This document shows, piece after piece, positions 40,101 through 52,100 of a stretch of DNA of 64,000 bases; within the stretch, counting starts at the first letter, position 1; the number at the start of each line of letters is the position of its first letter. A model generated the notes under the pieces. The model made no database searches. It was not told where the DNA came from and saw only the letters and a list, made by a program, of their open reading frames with translations. The DNA comes from Acanthaster planci. Taxonomy: Eukaryota > Echinodermata > Asteroidea > Valvatida > Acanthasteridae. Location of the stretch: contig NW_019091429.1 of assembly GCF_001949145.1 (NCBI RefSeq), positions 1,003,891 through 1,067,890 on the forward strand, read 5' to 3'. A program made the translations under genes and the position numbers.

Positions 40101-43100
40101 ATCTTTTCCGCAGAATGCTGTCGGTATTCATGAGTTCCGGAGAAATCATGCTTATTCAGGATCCTTTTTGTACTGATGACAAATGAGCACACGGCCTCCT
40201 GCCTAATTAAACCCCTCATGCTTTAGTGCACACCTCCGTCGTGTCTGCGGATTTCCCCTATACTTAGCAAAGTCAGACCGATTGGAAAAAGTGGACAATG
40301 CATGGAAAAATGGTTAGTCAATTTGGAGATGACGCCTACAGAGATGTACAATGTTCCAACCTAGATTGGCCACACGATCACCCTGCCAACGTTAACTGGG
40401 AATGAAAAAGGCCAGGAGCCAAAAGGGCAAAGTCAATTTGACAAAAGTTCCCTTCAGAAGCTGAATGTACATGTATGAAGGAAAATTAATAATAAAATAT
40501 ATAATAAAAACACAATCCTCGTCTTATAACCATTTACAAATTTTCCCATCCTTTGTAGGAAAGGGAAAATTTGACACCATTGTTATCATTTCCAGCTACC
40601 GACTCAAACCAAACTCCTTATAACTTATCATTTTGTATTTTCAGACTTGAATATAGCAGTTGGATTTTGAGTGAATGCTACTATTGATTCAAACTTTTCT
40701 GTTTTACTGGCTCAGCAGTGCTTAGTATTGGTTATTCCTACACTAATTCAACAATTCAAAGCGAGCTCTCTCTGGAAAATTTGTTAAAAGTTTTGGAATT
40801 TTACATGTTAAAGTATTCATGATTACAGATAATATTAAAGACTGTATACACTACAGTTGAATGTCGCGATACCGAACGACGCTATACCAAACATTCGGTA
40901 GTACCAAACATCGTCCTTGGCTCCCGATATTTTGTGTGCACAAAAGCTACCGAACAGTATGTACATGTAGTTACAAATCAACCGAGGTTCACCACAGCAT
41001 GCATCAGAGATTGATTCTGAGCAGTAGCTTCGACTTTTAGATGACTTTTAGAATAGCAATTTTATAACTCAAGATTTAATAAAAAACAAAAATAATTAAC
41101 AGATACATTTCTAGAAACCTCAAACTTGAATGCAACGGCAAAACATCACGAAAACAGCGAATCATAGTATCACAAGAGGGTGCACTTCAGTTAGACAAGA
41201 GAGGGTGCTATTCAACATGGCAACGAAATGTTTGGCAGTTAATTTCGCTACACCGAACGACCCATGTACCAAACATTTAGTGTGGACCCTGTCGTGTTCG
41301 TTATAGTGGCGTAGTAAAATATAGTAGTAAAATCTGGAAGCTGAACTGCAAAATAATATTTAAATACCTTACTTGTAAATAACAGCCTAAATCAATGGGT
41401 AAATATTTAGAATGGGTAATGCTAAAGCTGTCAAAACAAAACACCAAATCAATATGCCCAAACACAAGATGAACTGAACGAAGGGGGAAAAAAATGTAAG
41501 ATGCATGCCCCCCAAGAATTTGGCTCAGGTTGAAGCTAAATTTTATTTATTAGACAAAAATTAAAATAAGAATTTTCTTGCCCCATTCCAAAGATATTGC
41601 TATCTTACTACCAATCCAGAGGAAAAATAGTATGACTTAAACTGCCTAATGTGTGGTACTTGGGCAACACGGCTGCCATGCCTGAACTGCACAATGAAAC
41701 ACCAATTTTCATGAATAAGATCCACAATTTCCAGATGTCAAAACTTCTATTCCTTTTCCCAGCCACAATATCTTCTGTTTTGGATTCTCTTTGACCATGT
41801 GTTAACCCAATGGTGGTGGTGCACGCACATTACCTTGACAGCAACAATGTTACTGCTTGATGTATGTTGAAGGGTCAACCGCATTTTATGGTACTGAAAG
41901 AGGTGCATTAATCCAAGGTAAATTTACACACACGTCTTTTTGACCATGGAAAACTATACTTTTTAGAGGGAGAAAGCACCTGTCCATATTTGTTCTGCAG
42001 TTTAACTTTGTGTGTGCATTGTTTATGCAGTCCGGAATGCTCTGCAGTCTACGAGTTGTGTGGAAGATAAATGACAGGATCTTTGATTCGACTATTGAAA
42101 ACGCACTGTGCTTTTCTTGCTTTTTCTTGAAGCATGGACACTAAACATGGAAACATGATAGCTGCAGTAAATTACAAGCCCTTGTAAAAGTATAGTAAAG
42201 AGCATGATATAATACTGTTGAGTGTGTATACCTTTGTCACTTCCTTTGGTACTGATTCAAAGACTCGGTGCTGGTCCTCCCTGGGAATCTGAGAATGCAA
42301 TGGCAGGATCAAGTAGTCACGGTTACCTGCAAATACAAAAGACATGATATATACGAAAACTGTAATAAACAAATTATGAGATACAGGATCAGAATTCTGC
42401 AGTAAAAAAATACCGCTCAGAGCATCTAAAGGAGCTGGATATCCCTCAAAGTTGGCCCTAGCCTATGTAACTGGGTGACTGGTCTTCTCTGGCTTTGTCA
42501 ATTGTGCATACTAGCACTCCTGTGAAAAGCCTTTTTTTTTGCCAAATGTTGTTGTTTGTTATTACTTAATTGAAGTATTATATATTCAAGTAATATAAAA
42601 CATAAATACAAGGTTCCAGTCAAGATAAAATTAAAAGATAGGGGCATCCGCCCTACTTGATGGATGCAACAGGGGTGAGATTAGATGGCCAGACCTCTGT
42701 CACGCTTAAGACGGATATGCCTTTTCGAGGCCTTGAGAACATTATCTATTACCCTGCAGTCTGCCTTGACTTCCTTGTAGTAGGCTGCTGTTGGCATAAC
42801 CAGTTATGCGGTATCTCAACCACAATGGGTGGTGGTTGCCACAGCCGACAACCTGGATGTTCCACTGCTGGAGTCAGTTTACCACTTGCTGTTACGTGGA
42901 ATTTGAAGTTGCATGACATAAAACCAGGATATTTTCAAGATTTTCCGTTTTCAAAATTCTTAAAAAAATCATAACTTCATCTGCTGGATGTTTGCACCCA
43001 CATGAATAACTGTCTGGTGTCTACTCTAATCTAACAGACAACATCTATTGATGCCCAAGTATTTCAGCCAGGCAGGCCCCCTTGTAAAAAGAGCCCAGAT

Positions 43101-46100
43101 TGTGCAGTGTTACATAAGTTTCTTTTGTTACCCAAACTGGCACAGTGCACAGCTGGCATCTTTTCAATAGGGGCCAGATTAGCATGCAGAGGTATTGTAT
43201 TGCTCATCACTGGAGTGCTGGAGCACTTCTGTCCACAGTGGCAATCTGCTTGTGCTGAATGCCACAAACAGTGGTATAATCTTTTAAAAACAATGACAGC
43301 TTTTTTCCTCCTCTTTTAGACATCTAAAAAAAATCTTAGCAATTTCTAACAGCTCGATCTTTTGTTCCGAGTACGGTCTTTTGTTGCAGGGTCTTGCTCT
43401 TTTGTCCGGTTTCGGACTCCCTGGTTTCGTGTATAAGGCTTATGTGCAGGGCTTGCCCTTTATTTTTTCTGACAGTAGCTCGGCGGGCTAGTAAACTGTG
43501 ATTTTTACTAGCATGCAGAGATTTTTACTAGCCCATGAAATGTGTGAAAAAAATAACAAATAAAGCAGGTTTTTGACTTAAGAAGGTTGGTCCACTAAGA
43601 CGTTTCTATCAACCGCTATCACATGGGGTGATAACAGTTCTTGGGTAGACTGGTTCCCGTTCCCTACTCACTCACCCGGCATGATTGTCCAATGAGGGGC
43701 TTACAATCAGTGGTACAGTGAAGTCACTTACGAACCTGATTGCACCAGTCTCTGGATGCAGTATCAGTTTTTAGTATCTGGTTCCCAGTACAAATTGTAT
43801 GCTAATTATATTGGTCATGTATACAGGTCACTGACTACTGGAGAAACTATCATTGATACGTTGATGATAGGTACTAGGTACAATGTACACGTAGTCCCAG
43901 CACACAATATGGGATTCCAGGTGCGAGTCAGAAGCAATGTTGGGGTTTATTTGATTCCAATAAATTAAAGTTACATTCATGACAGACAAAAGGTAAAGCT
44001 TTGAAATCAAGACTTTGTTTTATTTTCTTTAATCACATCAGAAAAACAAGGAATTTGTACATATTTTAACTCGCCCGCCACACAACTGAGTGAAGTGCTT
44101 TGGCTCACCCGTGACTGTTTTCACTCCCATTTGGCGAGCAGACGACCGCTAAGGGGTAACCCTGCCTATGTGCCTGAAATCGGGGTCCCGGCAAGGAGTA
44201 GTTAAGGAAAGTCTTGACGGTTGGCTGGGGCACCGTGCCGCCTCATCCCAGACAATGACATGTGGCATGTACTTCGAGCCCATGCAGTCTCTCATCAAGT
44301 CCCTGCATCTATTTCATTAAGCGTCGGGTAAGGGCAAAGATCAGAGGGTCTTGTTCCCCAAACAGCTCAATGACCTGCATGGTTTTGCTGTTGCTGTCAT
44401 TGCTGACAGGTAGCAGAGTGGGTGGCCGGCTAAGAGGTTGTGGCAGGTCGGACGTGTGCTGGGCAGTCGAGCTTTGTTTTGTCTCTGATATTCATAGACA
44501 GCCGTTTATCCTTGTTGTGCTACTGGGCTACACCTACAGGTGGGAGAAACTTTTCTTTGAGTAGGCAACAACCACGTTTCCTTACTTAAGTCACAGAGCT
44601 ATATAGGGCACGACTCCATTGAGCTTGAGCAGCGTATTCTTTTCGTTATACATGTAGATACTACCGATGGCCACTAGAACAACCTTCTTGGGTTCAGAGT
44701 GCGGCAGCATGCAGAGGAGGTTGATGTGGGAGTATACTAGCATGCAGTGGTTGATTAAGACAGGTGCACGCATGCACAGGCGCATACATGTATACTTTTC
44801 CCCAATGCATGTAAACCCTCTGGTACAATGTGCCTATTGTGCACATACTTTTTTGTGGCTTTACCAAAATAATAAGTAAGGTTTATCAACTTTACCTACT
44901 GGAAATCATAATTCAGCACGTTGAAAAACTAGCCACAACGCGCATGTGATCTATTCGATTCATTAAACATGCAACAACAACTATGTGGATCCTTCTAGCA
45001 TGTAGTCTTGGTTCCAAGTCGTTGCTTTTTATTTGGTTAACGAACCCACGGTGCCACATGGTTTTCAGCTAGTACACATACATTTACAGTGTGTGCTCTT
45101 GCACACACCTCACATGAACCATCAGTAACAATGTACTGCTAAGGGCATCGTGGAAGCAAGACTATCCAGCACGCTGTGCATACGATGGCACGTGTCACCA
45201 AACCATGCGCACACAAAAGCTTGTGGCTGTTTTGTAAACAATTTCTTCTTCAACGTTCCGACTTCGTGTAATTCACCACGCAAGCAACATAGTGGCAACA
45301 TTAAAAAATGACAGTAAAAAGACTGGGGTATCGCACTATTGAGCAACTGAAAGTACCCCTCAGGTCTGTATATTGTGCGTTCACGTGTATTGTATTGCAA
45401 GCTCGCTGTTACAGTTATGGGCAATATGACTGGTTGAAAGTTTGTAAGCATGACTCGTTAGACTGCCATCCGTCATCTGTGCCATGGTCAGTTAAAAATG
45501 CCTCCTTAGAAAAAAACAGTTCATCAGTGCTGAAAACCTCAATAAAAAATTAATATCTTATCAATCTGGGGAAAAAAGCTGTGCACCAGCAGAATCGTGT
45601 GCAAGTGGTGAGACTAGTGATGTCAACAATACTAATGTACAAATGATAATGTCCTTCCTCTTTGGCTTCGTCTTCTTACAATGGTGGGCCAAAACATGAC
45701 CATAAGCACTGCAAGGTGTATCGCTTCCATGACTCTTGGAAAGATGGCAATCCATGGCTGATCTTTGATACATCACGCAAATGTATGTATTGTACTGTTT
45801 GCGAGTGCTATGATAAAAGCAACAAACACAATGCTTCCAGGCAGGGGGGGACAGGAGGGTGTTGTGCGACAAGCGCCCCCTACGTTCAAACTCTTCTCAT
45901 TCAGTATTGTGCAGCGATGGCGTGCACATCCTTTGTTTCTTAACTGCGTGAACATGGACCATGAACCATGAACAGCCAGCAATAATTTTTATTGATAATT
46001 TATTAATTTCAACTGTGACTTGGAGTGTTTAAACCTGTATGATATATTTCTTATATGGGACTCTCACTCATGACAGAAATCTCGTATTGAGATGAAAATT

Positions 46101-49100
46101 GTCTTCAGGAGAGATATTTTGCATTTGCTAACTTGTAGTTCCTTTATGACAGTATCATGCCAACCTGCCAACGCATTGCCCGCACACATGTTTGCGTGCA
46201 ACGGTTGGTGGTGCATGTTGCATCTCCACGCACTGAAATTTTGATCGAACGTGAAGAATTCTTTGACTATATGCGTACCCAAAAGCAATGGACAAAATTT
46301 GAATGGGATGCATCACATTTTTTATTATGTTGTGGAAAAAGGGTCATGTGGAAGGGAAAGATTTCCTTTAACGACTACAGTCAGAAGGTGACGTCTCTAA
46401 TCATAAAAAAAAAAAAAAATCAATGTTGGAGGTGGGAGTTTAACAAATTAAATCGTTGTTATGCATAGAATTTAGGGGTGTTAATTAAAAGAGATCACAG
46501 CATTACAAACGTGTTTGCATGCAGGATCCATGGCTGGATCGAGAAACTGAAATGGGAATCCTTTTCTAGAATCTCCATAAAACAAAAGCCTGGCGTACGT
46601 ATTAAAAATAGAAAAATTTCTTGCAATCCTTGCAGATAATGGAAACACTGGAGATAGGAACTTTAAACAAAAAATTTCCTTATGAAAACCCCCTTTTAAT
46701 AAATGGAATAGGCTTACAGACTATTACGCGCACATCACGCGCAAACCCCTTCTGTCCCCTCCTGGCTTCCAGGAATACAGGCTGCAGCAGTTTGAGATTC
46801 AGCAATGTTGTTGTACATAAAAATAGTAATCCTACAAAGTAGGTCAAGCAGCCTATGATGTTTCAAAACTTGAACAATAAGAAAACCAATAGAGAAAAGT
46901 CTGACAAAGTTAAGTGAAAAACAAATCGAAAGGATGAAGAAAGATTTCACAACATTTGCTGATAAGCCCTTTTTTAGGCCGCCTCTTTGGCCATCGTTTT
47001 GAATTTCAAAATGGCCACCACTATTCTTATGTTTTCACCCATATCTCCACTTGTGACCAAACAGAAGAGTCAAAATATTGAGGGTGGCATCCAAATTCAA
47101 TAGGGTTCTTCAGACCATAGAGAACAATCCAATAAATAAATAAACTGACAAGTATACTCAACATTGGTCATGTGCTTATGTCCGCCCATATCAAACCCTT
47201 ACGGTTACCAGACATAATAGGGCCATTTTTACTCATACTCCAACCATACCAACTAGGAGTCATTGCGAGTTACAGCACCAAATGCATTGTAGAAAGAAAA
47301 TGTAGCTTATGAGCATGTTACCAACCGTAGAACAGTCTACACGTGCATGTATATGGCGGCCATACTGACATTCAACATGGGGGCCAAAAGGAATTAGATA
47401 GAAGGATCACAGCAGTTTGAATGGAGACCCTGGCATCAAAAACTTGGGAATTGTTGTATTATCGTTTTGTGTTACGGCAAGAACTACACGTTCTATCGAC
47501 ACCCACATACATGTACATGAATAAAAAATGTACAACATGGCGGCTGCATGTGGAACCCCCAAATGGTGAGTCTGTTAATTGCCGTCTCATTTCACCAAAA
47601 CCAACCATAAATATAAACAGGTATTGCCACCATTTTTACTCTCCCAGGTTACCCACAAGTGGAAATATAGGAAAAATAATGAACAATATGGTGCTCATTT
47701 TGAAATTCAAAATGGTGGCCTAAGACATAGCCAAAAAAAAAAACCACCTCGCTTTTTTAAATCAGCATCCCAAAATGGACAAAGTCAGTCAACAAAATCC
47801 CTTTTCGCACAAAAATCCCAGCTGGATCAAAAACTAGGACATAACACACTGTACTAATTGCAGATAGCAAGCCATTCACAGATTTTGATCAACTTTAGAT
47901 GTCGTGAAGAGGAAGATCAGTATGGCATGTACAGAACAGATAAAAAATATAGGGAATTCGTACACCACATTGCAGATGCCATCTTAAAAAAACATGTTCA
48001 AACTCTGATAAAAGATGATGACTTCATCAGTGTACTTGCAAGATGACAGCACTAAACAAGAAATGACATACAGAACCATGTTGCAAAATAACAAACCAAT
48101 TACTCAGTTTGTGACCATGGCATCGGCAAATATACCCAATGCAGGGAACATAACAGTTCAGCTGATAACTGCCATGAAAAACAAAATGAAGATCAAAAAC
48201 TGGTCTGACAATTTTCAAGATGTATTTTTTCAAAACATTTTTCTTTGTGTTGGGGAGATGTTGGTCTGACAATCTTGTGGCATGTTGTTTTGATGGTGCA
48301 GCAGTATACATGAAATCCACTCAGGAATTGCACCAAGGTTAGCCAAAGATACCAAACATTTAGTGGCAGTCCACTGCTGTGCAAGTAGATTAGAACTTGC
48401 AATCAAAGATGTCCACCACTCCGTTTCAGAGATTGATGACATGGATGCAGTGATTCAAGAAACATACAAAATGTATAAATACTCCAGAACCAATTGGAAA
48501 AGTCTGCAAGAAACAGGCAAGGTGCTGGGTGTAAAAGTTAAGAGGCCAGTCAAGTTAGTAGGAATGCGATGGGTCACCCACCATCATAGGTCATTGTCTG
48601 CACTTGAAAACAACTGGAGTCCAATTGTTGTGCACTTCGAAAACACTACAAGTAGTTCTGGATTTGATGCCAAGAAGAAGTAAAATTGCACAATGCAAAA
48701 CATAAATGAAAGATTCAACACTTTCATAGTTGACAAAGCAGTGCAAGCTGCAGTAACCGCTAACCTGCAGAATTGGCCACAAAATCGTGTTGCTCTAGAT
48801 CAGTATGGTGAGGATGAAACAGATGTTCTCTTCAAGAAATTTCAACCACTACTTGATTTAAGAAAAGTAGTTATCAACAGTTGCAAATTGAAGTGGTTGG
48901 AGCAAAAGTACTACATATTACGGTGCTGAAGAATGGAACATTCAAGTAAACAAAAACCATTTATGCATGTCCATAACGTGGCAAATGACTTTGTCAGATG
49001 CAAACCTTTGTGCATGTTTTCAGCCATATCAAAATAATCAGAGAAATATGGAAGGGCACCATGATCGGAATATCGACAAAAATATCATTTCAAATCAGTG

Positions 49101-52100
49101 CTCTGAAATATGTGATTGTCAAGCTTTTGGTAACTGAGTACCTTCTTCAGGGCGAGTAGATTCAGTTCAGAATGAACATGGAAAAATCCATGTTTATTCC
49201 CCCTGGATGCAGCGTTCCAAGTTCGAAAATGATGCGCTGCTCCTGTTCCTTACGCTGTGCATCAGATGACGCTTTCCGCAGGATGCAGACGGCTACGTCA
49301 CCGAGGGTATGTGGTGGCACACAAAAGTGCTGTGCAACAGTGAGACCATAGATTCCTACAGCTACCTGCAGTACTAACTGTCTCACCGCCTCTCCATCCC
49401 TTACTTTCAGTTTCTTCCACTGCGTAGGATTTGTAGTAGCGATGCTGAGTTCTCTGTGTGTGGGAAGGAAATGCTAGGTTTCTTTCATCACAGCGATTAA
49501 CCTCCGGTTATCACGCTGCCTTCAATGCCGTATCTTCAATCCCACGCAAAACAGCTCTGAGGCCAAGCTCTGAGGCTCAGCAACGTGATTGCGTACACAC
49601 GGAAATGATGCGGCCACAGCTTCCATTTACGCCGAACCCCCGATTTGCGTGTTTAGGCACGATCGTTCTGTCTGGGACTTGGTTGTACGTTGCCGGCTGG
49701 ATTCCGTCTCGCTGTCAAAAGTAGGCAGCAATTCCCTTTGTCAGCGCCCCAGATGTAACATGTGCCCCCACATAGTTAACAGCCCGTCGGTTGTCGCCCC
49801 CGGGGTAGCTACAGAATATGCGGGGATTTTTCCATGTTCATTCGGAACTGAATCTGCTTGCCCTGAAGAAGGTACTCAGTTACCAAAAGCTTGGCAATCA
49901 CATATTTCAGAGCACTGATTTGATATTATATTCTTGTCACTATCAAAATAATCCACGTTCTTCCTGTTCACACTGCCAGCATGGAGCGTGGTTTTAGCCA
50001 CATGAACATAACAATGGACATTAAACGTACTAAGTTATCAACACATGCAATGTGTTCTCGTCTGATAGTGAAACTGAGCAATTTTAGCTTCACCAATTAT
50101 AATCCAGTCTGAGTTATCCTGAAGTGGAGCCTGTGGAACTTACAGTGCAAGAAACGGCAGCATCCGAACACCAAGCCCAATGGTAAAGACAGACATGGCA
50201 AAAAATCCAAGCTTCTTGACAATACTTCAGACAAAGAGCCAACAGTGCCCAGTCATGAGGAAACAGTTTCTCAGCAACAACATGAACAGATCAAAGAAGC
50301 TGATGAAGACAAATCCAATTCATCATCATCCACTGAGTCTGAATCTGATCATGATAGTGACATTCTTGGTGAAGGCAAGTCTGGAGGAGGATTGGCAAAA
50401 CTTGCTGCAGAACTGGAAAATGAGTCCCCTTGGGAATCACCTAACTCTGAGAGTGATGCCTGGAATCATTGCATAGGGAGGACCTAGCCTGCCAGGTCAG
50501 AATATATTACATTGCACTTTTGGAGTTTGAGTCTGCGAATGTCAACAATTGATATCCATCGATGAAATAAGCAACCTGGGAATGCCAATTAGTGTAACAG
50601 TATAGAACACATTCTTATCAACAAATAATACTCACTACATTAAAAAAATATGTCGGAATACACATTTTATACCAACAAATACCATTACACTTAGTGTTAC
50701 TACTTGTGGATACATTTTTGTGCTTGTCAAATTTGTTTTGTGCATGTAAGTTTTTAAAGTCTACATGACCAGTGCATGTGATAATTTTTTTCTAAATCGA
50801 CCCCTGCTCGTATGCTTGCCCATAGGTGGGTATAAAGGGGCTTGGAGCTGTTGTAGTATGTAGGTAACCAAGGGGCCACCTCTGTGGTGGACAAACAAGT
50901 CAAGTTCACCCAGTCAGTGACAAACCTCCTGTTTAGTGTTTAGCTGCCAGCCTTGTTGCCCTGAGTAACTTTACTGATGACGCTAGAATGTTGGTTTCTA
51001 AACAACTTGAAACCAGACCTCAATTTACTTCTGGAATGCAGTGATGGCCTCACAGTCCTTAAGACCCTTCAGGAGACCTGACTCTGAGTAGAAGACAAGC
51101 AGAAGTATGGGGATCCAGCTCTGCTCAGCAAAGTGCTCCCCATACTGGGCGAGGATGACAGAGTGTAGATCCTTGAACTCCCACACTTGAACCTTGGCAA
51201 AGCCAATGCCAATGCCTTGGGGAAGATGATTGCTAATCGCAATCCAGGTCATCTGGTTGGAAAGGTGATCACATTTCTCAATCTCTTAAAGCTGGTGGTG
51301 TAGCACAACTGCACATCAATGCTAATGCTGCATCGTGTGTTATAGACCATGGTGTTCCAGAGGCCACAGTGGCTGTGCTCCAAACAGTCCTTCTGGATGT
51401 TGCCCAGGAGGCTATAGATCTTGGCTTCTGGCCTGTTTGCTCTTTAGCCATAATGCTGGCTGCATGGTTTACTTACATAAGACTGTATACCTGGCACCCA
51501 AAGTTTCTGTGCACTTTTACCAAACACGACAATTTTTTTTAGATAAAAGAAACATGTATAGAAGTGATGATAATAACTCAAATATAACAAAGATTGCACT
51601 CATGATGGGACAGTGGCCAATAAATGGCACGGTCTTTTGATAGTGTATATTGTATATAATGTGTGTGTGTCCACAGGCAGCCACTTACAGACTAGCTACC
51701 AAGTATGTGTATGCGTGTATGGTATACAATACTGGCGACTCTGGTATGGAAAATCTTGCATGGTAGTCGCTACACAGGCGGGAGATTGAGTTAAAAACCA
51801 CTAATCAGGAAATACATACACAAATAGACCCTAGCATGCGTTGCTCAACTTGCAGAAACCTTCAATGAATATCTTGCTAGTTTCAATCATTTACAAAATG
51901 ATTGCCTGACATTTTGTTACAGACATGTGCATAATCAAGCCTTCAGTACTACTGCATTTGCATGGTGTCTGGTACAAACGGGAAGCAGTGTATTCTTTCC
52001 TACATGTTGCATGCGATTTTTAAGTGATGACTCAGGAAACTTAATTTCATTACATGATTCTACCTCCGCATAAATTTATGTCCAAAAATTGTTTGAAGTC

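Larger units (their letters stand above)
42882..44201 (-). mobile_element. piggyBac-type MITE (copy 4), interrupted by a hAT element
   Basis: 42882-43438 and 44173-44201 together match the reverse complement of 23751-24340. Left flank TTTA (42878-42881), right flank TTAA (44202-44205). The outer right end, read inward, starts CTACTCCTTGCCGGGACC. The two parts are separated by the 718-bp hAT element at 43447-44164 and its duplication. Confidence 0.85.
49038..49939. mobile_element. Penelope-like element pieces, head-to-head, inserted in the hAT gene
   Basis: About 100 bp at 49093-49193 are the nearly perfect inverse of about 49828-49925 ('CTCTGAAATATGTGATTG', 'AGCTTTTGGTAACTGAGTAC', 'CTTCTTCAGGGC'). 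Between them, the minus strand (49460-49162) encodes a C-terminal piece and the plus strand (49470-49830) a more upstream piece of the same kind of element. TATCAAAATAATC occurs at both borders (49027-49039 and 49941-49953), and the hAT reading frame resumes across it, so this is the insertion site. Confidence 0.75.
45662..50487 (+). pseudogene. ZNF862/KIAA1586-type hAT transposase, decayed
   Basis: Plus-strand pieces in order: a BED/TTF-like finger '[18 protein letters not shown]' with '[10 protein letters not shown]' (45690-45830); '[20 protein letters not shown]' and 'FISVL' (47920-48050); a first-Asp region '[11 protein letters not shown]' (48035-48065); '[13 protein letters not shown]' (48285-48320); '[19 protein letters not shown]' and '[14 protein letters not shown]' (48366-48610); '[18 protein letters not shown]' (48762-48820); the dimerisation domain '[19 protein letters not shown]' (49958-50015); and an acidic Ser-rich tail (to 50487). 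Frameshifts and stops separate the parts, and two other elements are inserted within. Element ends were not found. Confidence 0.82.
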
